Source of the DNA: Primulina eburnea
Lineage: Eukaryota; Streptophyta; Magnoliopsida; Lamiales; Gesneriaceae
DNA length: 64,000 nt
Assembly (NCBI RefSeq): GCF_022965805.1
Contig: NC_133105.1
Location: 26,697,208 to 26,761,207 of the forward strand
Reading direction: 5' to 3'
Part shown: positions 24,150 through 35,719 of the stretch, one piece after another
Layout: each line of letters starts with the position of its first letter
Numbering within the stretch: position 1 is the stretch's first letter
The notes under the pieces: generated by a model
The model's input: only the letters and a program-made list of their open reading frames with translations
Database searches by the model: none
What the model was told of the DNA's origin: nothing
Program-made: the position numbers and the translations under genes

Positions 24150-25399
24150 TGAAACGTATGCTCCTTAAAATACTACTGAAATATATTTTTTAAAGGTATG
24201 ACCGAATACTCACACTCATATACATAAAAATAAGTCAACCGTTCATATTAAAAGGCCATCTAACCACTAAATAAAAATAACTGCAGTTAATTAAATCTTA
24301 AAATGAAATCAATCTCCTAGTCTACTGTTTTAAAAGAGAAACTCGAACAGATACCAAAAGTCTGATGAATCAACAACGTATAACAAGATTAAAAAATATT
24401 AAAAAATATTGCTTAAACCCATGTCTCTTAATCATATTATGCGGAAGAAATGCAAGGACCTCGGGTTTTCACGTGCACCCCTAGTTCAGCCTACTCATTT
24501 TCAATGCCTCCAGTCTCCTAAACCATAAGAACACCTGCATGAATCACACCTAGTGAGTCTAAAGAGTCAACATACCTGAACTATTGTAACAAGTACATAT
24601 TCATATCATGCAACAGCAAAAAGTATTGTAAGCAAAATAACTTTCATGATCTTCAAAAGCATGAATATAAACGTACACATATTCATATCAAATCATGTCA
24701 TATCGTATAATCATGTATGTATTCATTTTCTCTTTATTGAATTCAGATCATTAATTGTTACTTTTGTATCAATTCTAAGTCGATGGATCCATCTATGTAT
24801 AGCTGCGGTACCCGACGGCAGGGACATCATCTACAGTTTTACACATCCACTGAGCCTTGGCCTTACATGTTCGTGTTCGTGTTTATTTTCATATTATTCA
24901 CAACCAACTAACCTCCTTCAAAAACATGTCATCACATTCATCACTTGTAAAATTTCATGCACATACATACATTTACTTAAAACCAAGCTGCAACGTGTTT
25001 ATAACATTAACGTAAAAAATCCATGTTCCATATCAACATATACATTCTAAATATGCGTTTTCAGTTATCAGAGCACTGCCAAGAATGCAAACTCGACCCG
25101 CTCAAACTTATCCAAATCCTTAAACATACTTCTAGTCATTTCCTTAATCGTATCCCGAACCCTTGCATTAATCTCTATATTTCGTTTCAGGGCTTAGACC
25201 AGAGTCCCATTTAACACGAATTAACCCGAGACTTGCTCAAATGTAATCATAGTTCAATGACTCTTAACCAAACCCCGTGTGACTCAACTTAAACCATTTA
25301 TAACCACAGACATGTCGGTGTAACTTACTGGAACCACCAAAACGAGCAATATCCACAAAATCTCGAAAATAAGACATGTATAGTACTAACACGTACGCA

Positions 25400-25480
25400 A
25401 TGGCAGTGTAGCGCTGCGGCGTTGGTAAGCGCCTAGGCACCATGTACCAGCGCCGCGGCGCTCAACCCTGTGGGAAAAAT
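25400..25480. repeat. GC-rich inverted-repeat cluster in X-prime LTR, copy 2
   Basis: Contains TAGCGCTGCGGCGTTGG and CAGCGCCGCGGCGCT, imperfect inverted repeats of each other. In LTR orientation (minus) the TATA-like TACTATACATG follows at about 25376-25388. It is shorter than the copy 1 cluster, which has an extra unit. Confidence 0.65.
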
Positions 25481-26555
25481 CCAAAAATCGACTTTTGAAG
25501 CCAAACTCTATACCACACCCAACCAGCCCAGACCACGCATGAACTAACCTCTCATAGACCACAACCAAACCTTCCCGCACTGCCCTAGCCATGGCCTTCA
25601 AACCCATGCCCTTGAATACACGTGAACTACCCAAATCTCCAAAACTGAGCCACAAACACGAGAATCGATCAGTTCTCAAGAACAGCACAAACGTTCCTAC
25701 ATATCTACTATCAGATCACTCCTAAACCTAGAGTCATGGCAACCCCTTCAACACAGGTCAAAACACATGAGAAATTAAATTTGTGTATAATTCAGGTAAA
25801 ACCGATGCATAATACTATAACCACAATATATCATGAAAATACATTTCAAAACATATATTATGATTTGATAAATGCGAAAATAAGGGAATAGAGCGTGCCT
25901 TTGCATATTTATGGTCGAAAAGTTTGACACAATCACGTAGAATGGGCACCGGAGGGACGGGGAAAAGTTACTATGAATTTTTTCTTACAAAACCGACCGC
26001 AAGAGCTGCTGCTGGACATGAGGCTACTGGAATCTGAGAGGGACGGCCGAAATAAGGTTGAGGTGATTAGAGTTTTGAGAGGGTAGTGTTTGATATAAAA
26101 CAAGTGCATAATGGGCCATTATTAAAATAATGTGGATAAGTAGGAGTTTAGGCCCAACATATATTAAAATAGTCCCATTAAGCCCAATCACAGACTCGTA
26201 AAATATTTTGTTTAAATCCATTTTAAAAAATATTAACTGAACCCTCAAAAGTCCTCCGTTTTGCTAAAAAGCGTCTACCGATTAAAAATATGGTTCAACG
26301 TGTTACTGCAAAGGAACAATTTTCGAAATTTTCATATCAATTACATCATATATTAAATAATTAAATAATCATTTAAGAAAATATTTTTCTGAACTGTCCT
26401 TGGTCTCTGCTCCTCGTTCGAGCGTAAATACTTCTAAAAGCCCTATCACATGCAATCTTAATGAACCATGTCGTAAAAACACATATTCATGTTGCAATCA
26501 TGCATTTAATGCATTAAAATAATTTAACTAAAATACATAAAAAATTTGATAACTT

Positions 26556-28056
26556 TGTTAGGATCGGTTAGGGGGGAAATCGATGAGCTACAATAGCTCG
26601 GTTCTTGAAATATTGAACACCGATGAATTAAATCGAGTTTGGTTTTCAAACCAAGCGGAAGACACTCGAAATAATCCTTCGTAGAGACCGATTAAATTTT
26701 TTGTAAACCATTTAAGATATATGGAAGCTGAATGAGTAAAAAGATTTCAGCTGAAGCATTTTATCAAACACTTGGTATGCAATATTTTGGTATTTGAAGA
26801 AGACATAAAATTCTTCAACAATGCATCTTTAAAACTATGGAAATGATAAGTAAATGCAATAAACAAATAGACACGAATTTGTTTATGGATGTTCGGAGAT
26901 TTCAAACACTCCTACGTCACCCCTTCTTCCCCTTGGGAAGGATCCACTATAAGACTTTGATTTATACAACACCTTGTACAAACCCATTCAGCTAGGACTT
27001 ACCCACTGCCTAAACTGAACTCCTAGCACTCACGATTGTAGGCATCACCTCACAATCAGCATATTGTTTAATGTCTCATATGCAAAGACTATATACACAA
27101 GTTTTACGTCTTTGTGCAAGACTCACTCAACTAATCTTTGAACTTCAACTCTCTTCTATATGTGTGAGTGATTGTGTGTGAGGAATTTATTATTTACAGT
27201 GTGCATCTCAAATGTATCCTCACACAAGGGCTTGTGCTCTCAACTAGCTAATTTCTTCATGCTAACTGCCCATGCTTTGAATCCACTTCAACAGCTCTTT
27301 TTTGATCTTCAATATGTTGTATTTATAAGCCCCAACAATGATATATACGTTAGACACAAGAATATGACCGTTTGAAAAGTTTCTGTACTGTTTCCGAGAT
27401 TGCAACGGTCAAATTCAGCTTGCTGGGAATTTTCCCGACTGGTCAACTATGGTCAACTCTGGTCAACTCAACTGGTCGTTCAGTTCAACTGGTCAGCAAC
27501 TGGTTCAGTTCAGTTGGTCAGCAGCTGGTTCAATTGCAGCTAGACGGATTTCAGTTTGTGCAAAACCAGTAGCTTCATGGTCATTTATCAGCATCCTAAG
27601 CTTCGATTCAGACTTTGACTTCTAAGAGTGATTTGTAGATCTTTGTCTTATCTTTCCAACGCATACTGAATCGCTTCGTTTCGATAACCGAGCTGAGAGA
27701 TATGACCAAAATACGGCAGCTGCTCAAACACAACTGATTGCTGTTTTCGTGTGATCAGTTCGGTAATTGAGCGATCAGTTAGACCATGATAACATCCGAT
27801 TTTGCCCAACTGACGTGAAATACAACTTGTTCCAAATTAGTTTTCTAATCAGTCTAGTTGGCGTATTGTCATTTGGATCATCCAGCTGAGAGATTTCATC
27901 AAAACATGAAGCTCGCCAGAAATTCAGTTTGCGCAGAATTCAGTTTCAGCTTGCTTCTTGTGTTTGCAACTTCACACTTGAGTAAATATGTTAGAAACAC
28001 AATAACAAGTTTTGTTAGCATCAAAATCAAGATTGCGAACATGAAATGTTCCAACA
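26556..28056 (-). repeat. 3' LTR of the non-autonomous element
   Basis: 1,501 bp, direct copy of 28805-30322 with scattered differences, for example 'cagctgaagcattttatc' against 'cagttgaaacattttagc'. It also differs in the number of 'tggtcagcagctggttcagtt' units near 27480, which explains the length difference. Confidence 0.92.
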
Positions 28057-28114
28057 ATCTCTCCCTTTTTGATGATCACAAAACTTGGATAAACAATCAA
28101 CTCAACTAACATAT

Positions 28115-28232
28115 TTCTCCCCCTGTTTGTGTGAATCAAAAAGTCATATTTCAAAACATTTTAAACAAAATTTTCTCCCCCTCAATATTTAAAAATAATC
28201 TACTCATTAAAGTTATAATGAGTTCTCCCCCT
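28115..28232 (-). promoter_or_regulatory. Multiple polypurine-tract-like blocks
   Basis: The minus strand carries AGGGGGAGAA three times (28115-28124, 28173-28182, 28223-28232), before the terminal tract AAAAAGGGAGAGAT abutting the 3' LTR (28057-28070). Repeated polypurine tracts before the 3' LTR are a described feature of Sirevirus (Ty1/copia) elements. Confidence 0.7.
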
Positions 28233-28593
28233 ATATTTTTGAAATTTTGAAAAATGTAAAACAAGAGGGATAACTAACCAATTTTCTTCATGGCTCATAT
28301 TCTGCTGCAGCACATATGCTCTGTCTTCAACAATTAAACTGTATCTTCTGGAGCATAACTAGGCTGCAAATTTTATACCACTGTAAACCTCTACAAGTCT
28401 AGTTTACAACGCAAAAAGCGGTTCGTCATTTGGACATTCGAGCAAGGAGAGATGCCATTTTTCCCACGGTCGCTGCAAGCTGCGTGAAAATTCAGTTTTG
28501 CATATATATATGTGTAATAAATCTGAAATTTCGAATGTTAAACATCAAAATCAGTTTCAATGTTCTTTCAAGAACACCCGCTCTGATACCAAT

Positions 28594-28732
28594 TGTAGGA
28601 CCGAGTGCTTACTGCTTTACCAAAAGCTATAGCTAGTAGTAATGGTGCAACTCAAATCTTTTAAACCGCACAGCAGCTCAAGCACCACGGTTCGATCGCT
28701 CTACCAAGCAAGGACAATTATTGCACCCAACA
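28594..28732 (-). repeat. Mini LTR (139 bp), TRIM-like, with PBS and PPT on opposite sides
   Basis: On the minus strand the unit runs TGTTGGGTGCAATAATTG ... GGTCCTACA. Immediately before it is a purine tract TTGGGAGGGAGAT (28733-28745); two bases after it is a 12-base initiator-tRNA match TGGTATCAGAGC (28591-28580). So it has the polypurine tract of a 3' LTR and the primer site of a 5' LTR at once. That is the arrangement of a middle LTR in a tandem, or of a TRIM fused to another element. The 72 bases from the outer PBS (28802) to the purine tract look like a complete TRIM internal region. Confidence 0.7.
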
Positions 28733-28789
28733 ATCTCCCTCCCAATAATTGCACTCCTTGCAATCAATGGGAATCGAACCCGTGACCTT

Positions 28790-28802
28790 GGATCTGATAC
28801 CA
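28790..28802 (-). promoter_or_regulatory. Primer-binding site of the non-autonomous element
   Basis: The minus strand reads TGGTATCAGATCC two bases after the 5' LTR, the initiator tRNA-Met match with one change (AGATCC for AGAGCC). It is followed by CACGGGTTCGATTCCC, which contains a tRNA T-arm/B-box sequence GGTTCGATTCC. Confidence 0.8.
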
Positions 28803-28804
28803 CT

Positions 28805-30322
28805 TGTTAGGATCGGTTAGAGGGAAAATCGATGAGCTACAATAGCTCGGTTCTTGAATTATTGAACACCGATGAATTAAATCGAGTTTGGTTTTCAAAC
28901 CAAGCGGAAGACACTCGAAATAATCCTTCGTAGAGACCGATTAAATATTTTGTAAACCATTTAAGATATATGCAAGCTGAATGAGTAAAAAGATTTCAGT
29001 TGAAACATTTTAGCAAACACTTGGTATGCAATATTTTGGTATTTGAAGAAGACATAAAATGCTTCAACAATGCATCTTTAAAACTATGGAAATGATAAGT
29101 AAATGCAATAAACAAATAGACACGAATTTGTTTATGGATGTTCGGAGATTTCAAACACTCCTACGTCACCCCTTCTTCCCCTTGGGAAGGATCCACTAGA
29201 AGACTTTGATTTATACAACACCTTGTACAAACCCATTCAGCTAGGACTTACCCACTGCCTAAACTGAACTCCTAGCACTCACGATTGTAGGCATCACCTC
29301 ACAATCAGCATATTGTTTAATGTCTCATATGCAAAGACTACATACACAAGTTTTACGTCTTTGTGCAAGACTCACTCAACTAATCTTTGAACTTCAACTC
29401 TCTTCTATATGTGTGAGTGATTGTGTGTGAGGAATTTATCATTTACAGTGTGCATCTCAAATGTATACTCACACAAGGGCTTGTGCTCTCAACTAGCTAA
29501 TTCCTTCATGCTAACTGTCCATGCTTTGAATCCACTTCAAAAGCTCTTGTTTGATCTTCAATATGTTGTATTTATAAGCCCCAACAATGATATATACGTT
29601 AGACACAAGAATATGACCGTTTGAAAAGTTTCTGTACTGTTTCCGAGATTGCAACGGTCAAATTCAGCTTGCTGGGCATTTTCCCGACTGGTCAACTCTG
29701 GTCAACTCAACCGGTCGTTCAGTTCAAGTGGTCAGCAACTGATTCAATTCAGTTGGTCAGCAGCTGGTTCAGTTCAGCTGGTCTGCAGCTGGTTCAGTTT
29801 CAGCTAGACTGATTTCAGTTTGTGCAAAACCAGTAGCTTCATCGTCATTTATCAGCATCATAAGCTTCGATTCAGACTTTGACTTCTCAGAATGATTTGT
29901 AGATCTTTGTCTTATCTTTCCAACGCATACTGAATCGATTTGTTTCGATAATTGAGCTGAGAGATATGACCAAAATACGGTAGCTGCTCAAACACAACTG
30001 ATTGTTGTTTTCGTGTGATCAGTTCGGTAATTGAGCGATCAGTTAGACCATGATAACATCCGATTTTGCCCAACTGACGTGAAATACAACTTGTTCCAAA
30101 TTGAGTTTTCTAATCAGTCTAGTTGGCGTATTGTCATTTGGATCATCCAGCTGAGAGATATCATCAAAACACCAAAACTCGCCAGAAATTCAGTTTGCGC
30201 AGAATTCAGTTTCAGCTTGCTTCTTGTGTTTGCAACTTCACACTTGAGTAAATATGTTAGAAACACAATAACAAGTTTTGTTAACATCAAAATCAAGATT
30301 GCGAACATGAAATATTCCAACA
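28805..30322 (-). repeat. 5' LTR of the non-autonomous element
   Basis: 1,518 bp. On the minus strand it ends ..CCGATCCTAACA and is followed after two bases by the primer-binding site. The imperfect CAGCTGGTTCAGTT-type tandem repeats near 29740-29815 are one or two units longer than in the other LTR. Confidence 0.92.
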
Positions 30323-30377
30323 AACTTGCATGCATGTGGTTCATGTGGACCTTCAAATTTTCTGGACGTTACATGCA

Positions 30378-30595
30378 TTATAATCAATCGTGTTGCTATA
30401 AAATCAATGCTCAAGAAGGCACACCGGTCAAGTATAAGAGAATATGAGTATAATAGCATATGCAAAGCGCCATCAAATATGAAATCTCAGCCAATCAATC
30501 ATAAGGGCCAAAAATGACTATTTTTTATGGGCCAAATAATGCCAAACATAATATCATGCTCAAAACCTCAGAACTAAAATTCAATGATACAAAGG
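30378..30595. other. Short non-coding stretch between LTR-like repeats
   Basis: About 220 AT-rich bases after X-prime copy 2 and before the next X-like LTR start (TGTAACGTACCG at 30596). Nothing recognisable in it. Confidence 0.4.
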
Positions 30596-30874
30596 TGTAA
30601 CGTACCGTACATTTTACTACTAAAATTTGCGGAAAAATTAAAAATTTTCTTAAATAAAAACATAGCATTCAAAATTCGATAAAATAAACTGTACGTCTCA
30701 ACAAAGATCTAAAATAGAGTTTGACAAAAGTATTTGAACATTTTCATAAAGACTTAAAACATGGCGGTCCTCGGGTTTAGCCTCCCGCTCAGTCAAAGCC
30801 TGCTCCTTGGTCCCCACCTCCTGTCTCCTCATAAACATTATCATCTGCATCGATCAAGTCTAGTGAGTCTAAAG

Positions 30875-32947
30875 TGTCACACCCTTACACTATACTTAGC
30901 ATAATTACCATAACTATAATAAGGTTTGAATGATATAACTATATTATGAAGCAAATCAAACAAGAGGCATCACTTTGATGGTTTATAAAATTTTTGGTAT
31001 GATGTCCTCCATTTTGTTTAAACCAAACCTCAATAAATACCATATATACAACAATATCAACTATATTTTCATATACAACTATGCACCATATTGTCCATAT
31101 TATCATATACATGCATACTATGTATCATCATAAACATAATATGATACTTGTTTCAAACCCTAACATTTCGCTCATTATAATACTTATGCGGAAGCTATAC
31201 AATAATAAGTCCCGGTTCTTGTCGAGGTGAGGCACGTCACAAGCATCCATTGGTGAACCGGCATCCTACGGATCTTCACTACCTAATCTTGTAATATATG
31301 AGCTACGTGAGTTTATAAAACTCAATAAGTTGGCACTTGTACGTATCAATATGCGTCGAAGGAACATACATATCAAGTCGTGTCAACAATGAAACTTTAA
31401 ACCATGTCATATCATAGCATATATTCATGTTCATTTTTGCACTTGAGCCTCATTAGTTGACCTGTAATACTGTTCTTGCTTTATTATATAGCTACTACTG
31501 TGTTGGACGTCAGGGAGCAACTTTTGGCAACCCCACGCCCCATGAACATATATTGGCCAATAGCTTTGGTGGAATTAAAACCATCCATGATGTCAACAAG
31601 CTCTATATCATGTAAAAATCAGTCCTTTTCCTTTCATGTTAATGTTCATAACATAGCAACCATCATCAATATTCATGAGTTTCTTGCATATTTAATACAT
31701 AATAATGGAATATGGTGCTATGTTTTCATCAATAAGATACTAACAATGTACATATAGCAATAATCAATGGGAAGTATTTGAAATCATAATATTACTCATG
31801 TATTACTTCAAGAACATGCCAACTTACAGTCCAAACTTAAGAACACTGGTTTGAGACGGTGTTTCTCGCTCCTATACTGTCAAATACATCAATAATTCAG
31901 TCACTATTGTATAAACTAAATGAAAATCATTCCTTTATTGTCATCTACATGTACCATAACTAAAAGAGAAGAAAACTTACACCCTTATGAAGTTCTTGGG
32001 ATGGAGAATGAACTTGTAACCTCAAAATGATGAAGGAAAGGAAGAAGGGAGCTTTGGGAGGAAGATATCTAGGTGTTCTTTCGTGTTTGCTATGGAAATA
32101 GGTGAGAGGAAAGTGATGGAAATGTTTAGAACTTCGAAACTTATCTTCATATATATTAGGTGGCGCTCAGGCGGTAATAAATTACCGCTCGAGCGCGGAA
32201 CTTTCTGCCCAAAAGGTGAAAAATTCGTGCACCGGCGCTCGGGCGGTCATTTTCTAGCACTCGTGCGCCACATGTTCTGTAAAATTGTCGGAATGGTAAT
32301 GCACCGGCGCTCGGGCGGTAAAATCTCACCGCTCGGGCGCCACCTATTCTGCTTCTGCGCACTGCTTCATCAAAGATCGCTCCAGAAACGTCTCTTCCGT
32401 TCATAATCTGGAAAAGTGGTAAACTAGGAAGTTGTAGCTCTATGTCTTGGCTTGAATCTCCAACTAGTTTCAGGTCATTTGGAGGTCTGAGTAAAAATTT
32501 ATGCCCATTCTCCTAACATATGTCAGTGTGGGAATGATGGTATACACGACACACTTCGGGGCACTTTTGGCTTGTCTTACACAATGATTTGGACAAAACC
32601 CAAAACGTGAAAGTTGTAGCATTATATCTTAGCTTTTTAATGGTTAAGGACTCACACAATTTGGATCAATATTCAAATCATTATGCTAAAACCCGTAACA
32701 ACTACCACGATTTCGTCTCATTTCCTGCAGTCCTATACCAACTTTCATTACACTACTTCTACCTACTCCTTTAACTATAACTATTTAGGCATATATTCAT
32801 TCTCAATACACCATGAACAATATAAAAGTCATATTCAATCTCAATATTGATACCTCAATCATCACGTGAAATCTAATGAGTTAAATAACTACATAATAAG
32901 CGACATAAACGTATTATTATCATTTGTACGAGTAACCGGGCATTACA
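30875..32947 (-). repeat. 3' LTR of the Tekay element
   Basis: 2,073 bp. It differs from 37585-39651 by scattered substitutions and small indels, for example 'cacccttacactat' against 'cacccttactctat'. It contains three GC-rich inverted-repeat units at 32162-32343, followed in LTR orientation by TATA-like AATATATATGAAG (about 32146-32158). Confidence 0.95.
32162..32343. repeat. GGCGCTCGGGCGG inverted-repeat units, 3' LTR
   Basis: Three tandem units of the type GGCGCTCGGGCGGT, a short AT-rich loop, then ACCGCTCGGGCGCC. Each unit is an imperfect hairpin. On the minus strand they lie directly upstream of the TATA-like box. The identical array occurs at 38866-39048. Confidence 0.85.
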
Positions 32948-32960
32948 ATTCTCCCCTCCT
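32948..32960 (-). promoter_or_regulatory. Polypurine tract of the Tekay element
   Basis: The minus strand reads GAAGGAGGGGAGAAT directly against the 3' LTR, priming plus-strand DNA. The pol stop codon (32961-32963) lies immediately before it. Confidence 0.9.
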
Positions 32961-34369
32961 TCAAAGAATTTCGTCCTCGAAATTTGACGTACCAAATAGT
33001 TTAGGATATCTCTGTTGGATCTCGTCCTCTTGCTCCCAAGTTGCTTCTTCAATTGCATGGTTGCGCCATAGTAGTTTCACCAAAGGTATTTCCTTGCCTC
33101 GTAACACTTTTGATTTCCTATCAAGGATTTGGACCGGTCATTCTTCATATGAGAGATTCGATGCAAGCTCCAATGGTTCATAATGAAGAACGTGAGAAGA
33201 ATTGGCCAAATACTTTCGTAGGAAGGAAACGTGAGAAACATTATGAACATTTAACAAGTTCGGTGGTAAAGCAACTCGGTAGACTCTGTCTCCTATTCTT
33301 TCCAAGATTTCAAATGGACCTATATATCTTGGACTTAATTTTCCCTTCTTACCAAAACGCAAAATTCCCTTCAATGGTGATATCTTTACAAATACATGGT
33401 CACCAACCTGAAATTCCAATCGACGACGTCGCACATCAGCATAACTCTTCTGTCGACTCTGGGCATTGTGCATTCTATCTCTGATCTTGGTTACCAATTC
33501 GGCTATCTGTTGTACCAATTCAGGGCCTAATAATTTCCTTTCTCCTATTTCATCCCAATGTACTAGAGATCGACATTTTCTACCATATAATGCAGTATAT
33601 GGTGCCATTCCAATACTTGACTGATAGCTATTGTTATATGTAAACTCAGCCAATGGTAGTTTAGTGTCCCAACTACCTGGGAAGTCAATAGTATAGGCCC
33701 TCAACATATCTTCTAAGATCTGATTCACTCGTTCTTATTGTCCATCAGTTTGAGGGTGGAATGCTGTGCTGAATGACAATCGAGTTCCCATAGCATGATG
33801 CAAGCTTTTCCAAAATGCAGATGTAAATTTGGGATCTCTATCTGATACAATGGACACTGGGATGCCATGAAGCCTCACTATCTCTTTGATGTATTCTTCA
33901 GCATATTGATTCATCGTGTATGTGGTCTTCACCGGAAGAAAGTGAGATGATTTCGTAAGTCGATCCACAATAACCCATATAGCATTGAATGCTCTTTGTG
34001 TTCTTGGCAAAACAAAGATGAAATCCATCGTGATGTGTTCCCAATTCCACTCAGGAATGGGTAGGGGTTTCAGAAATCCTGCTGGTCTTTGATGTTCAGT
34101 TTTGACCTGTTGACAAGTTAGACATTGTGCAACAAATTCAGCAATGTCCTTTTTCATACCTGGCCACCAAAATAATGGTTTCAAATCTTTGTACATTTTT
34201 GTGCCTCCTGGATGGATCGAATGGGGAGTGGCATGAGCATCAATAAGAATGTCATTTCTGATTGTTCCTTGCTTTGGCACACACAATCTCCGATCCCTCG
34301 ATATGTCCATATTCCTTCCCCATTCAATTCATAGTTCAAATTTCCTTTTTCTTCATCTCGATGTCTCAT
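32961..34369 (-). pseudogene. Tekay integrase with C-terminal chromodomain
   Basis: The HHCC zinc finger is HATPHSIHPGG..C LTC near 34180. The core DDE includes MDFIFVLPRTQRAFN (D) and IVSDRDPKFTSAFW (D), then FHPQTDGQ at 33735. A frameshift near 34310 looks like a lost G in a G-run, and a stop at about 33732 replaces the serine of QSERVNQ. The GPY/F-type C-terminus (LSPRYIGPFEIL) is intact to 33138. After one stop at 33135 the frame continues to 32961 as a chromodomain (PVQILDRK..LRGKEIPLVK, LWRNHAIEEATWE). Integrase joins element DNA to the chromosome. Without the stops the length would be normal. Confidence 0.93.
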
Positions 34370-35719
34370 TTATTGTAATTCAGTATCTGTATTTTGTTCG
34401 GCCTTGATTCTGTCTGCAAGCGTTGGTCGAACCATAAGAGATGATAACTGAATTGCAGCTCCCTTTGAAATGACATCAAGCTTCAAGTTCTGCAAATCCC
34501 ATAGGATTTGTTCTTGTACTTGCATCGCAGCAATAGAACTAGACTTTCGACTTAACGCATCTGCAACAACATTGGCTTTACCTGGATGATAGTTAATAAC
34601 ACAATCGTAATCCTTCGCCAATTCCAACCAACGTCGTTGTCTCATATTCAGTTCTTTTTGCATGAATAAATATTTCAAACTCTTGTGGTCCGTGTATATT
34701 TCACACCGTGCACCATACAGATAATAGCGCCATATTTTCAATGCAAATACCACTGCTACCAGTTCTAAGTCATGTGTGGGATAGTTCTTTTCATATTCTT
34801 TCAATTGTCTTGAGGCATAAGCAATGACCTTCCCATGCTGCATTAAAACAGCTCCTAATCCTTGTTTCGAAGCATCACTGTATACCACAAAATCTTCTGA
34901 TCCTTCTGGAATAGCAAGAACTTGTGTTGATGTCAGTTTTGCCTTTAACTCTTGGAAACTGCGATCACATGCTTCGGCCCATACAAATTTCACATTCTTT
35001 TGGGTTAAAGCAGTCAAAGGCAATGCTATCTTAGAAAAAACCGCTATAAACCGACTGTAATAACCAGCTAGCCCAAGGAAACTACGTACCTTGGTAACAG
35101 TGGTAGGTCGTAGCCAGTTAATAACAGCTTCAATCTTACTTGGATCCACTGATATGCCTTCTTTTGAGATAATATGGCCTAAGAATGCTACTTGTTCAAG
35201 CCAAAATTCACATTTATTCCATTTGGCATGCAAATGTTTATCTTTCAAAGTCTGCAAAACTAATTGCAAATGTTCCCGATGCTCCTCTACAATTCGTGAG
35301 TAGATGAGAATATCATCTATAAACACAGTCACGAACTTGTCTAGAAATGGCTTGAAAATTCTATTCATTAAATCCATGAAAGCAGCTGGTGCATTCGTTA
35401 GTCCAAATGGCATTACGAGAAACTAATAATGGCCGTACCTGGTTCGAAAGACAGTCTTAGAAATATCATCTGACTTCACTTTTAATTGATGATAGCCCGA
35501 TCGTAAATCAATCTTCGAAAAGATGGCAGCTCCTTGTAATTGATCAAACAAATCATCAATTCTGGGGAGTGGATACTTATTTTTGATTGTCACTTTGTTC
35601 AACTCCCGATAATCAATACATAAACGAAGAGTACCGTCTTTCTTCTTCAAAAACAAAACACGTGCACCCCACGGTGAAAAGCTCGGTCTAATAAACCCTT
35701 TATCAAGCAACTCCTGTAA
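34370..35719 (-). pseudogene. Tekay reverse transcriptase and RNase H
   Basis: RT fingers and palm: [35 protein letters not shown], then an in-frame stop at about 35418 replacing the glutamate of [24 protein letters not shown] follows, with the intact catalytic FIDDILIYS near 35310. Then the connection ([20 protein letters not shown]) and RNase [15 protein letters not shown] near 34870, [16 protein letters not shown] near 34760, [11 protein letters not shown] and [10 protein letters not shown]. The block ends with a stop at about 34370. RT and RNase H would copy the RNA into DNA; the stops prevent a continuous polyprotein. Confidence 0.94.

Larger units (their letters stand above)
26556..30322 (-). 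mobile_element. Non-autonomous LTR retrotransposon (1.5-kb LTRs, ~750-bp internal region)
   Basis: Two direct LTRs, 26556-28056 and 28805-30322, both TGTTAGGATCGG ... TTCCAACA on the + strand, with perfect TSD AACTT at 26551-26555 and 30323-30327. Primer-binding site and polypurine tracts give minus orientation. The 748-bp internal region encodes nothing. Its purine tracts AGGGGGAGAA occur three times before the final tract (28115, 28173, 28223), as in Sireviruses, so it is probably a Sirevirus-derived non-autonomous element. Inside it, next to the 5' LTR, lies a TRIM-like mini LTR with its own PBS. ORFs inside the two LTRs are simply the same LTR sequence twice. Confidence 0.92.
24150..30373 (-). 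repeat. Family X-prime LTR, copy 2, split by a non-autonomous element
   Basis: From TGAAACGTATGC (24150) to TGGACGTTACA (30373), interrupted by 26556-30322. Flanking pentamers are TGTAT (24145-24149) and TGCAT (30374-30378), a possible TSD with one mismatch, so it may be a solo LTR. It carries TGAGTCTAAAGAGTCA at 24554-24569, GTCGATGGATCCATCTATG near 24780, the GC-rich palindromes at 25400-25480, and the family-wide 'ggtctctgctcctcg' block near 26403. Apparent ORFs (24646-25050, 25386-25688) have no domain support. Confidence 0.7.

Noticed and set aside
24646..25050. 134-codon ORF
   Set aside because: Lies in the X-prime LTR; the counterpart in copy 1 (13964-14370) is not open over this length.
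28682..28802. tRNA gene
   Set aside because: B-box and A-box-like words are in the wrong order and no cloverleaf can be drawn.
32083..32406. 107-codon ORF repeated at 38787-39110
   Set aside because: Present twice only because it lies in the two LTRs of one element; it crosses the hairpin units and promoter.
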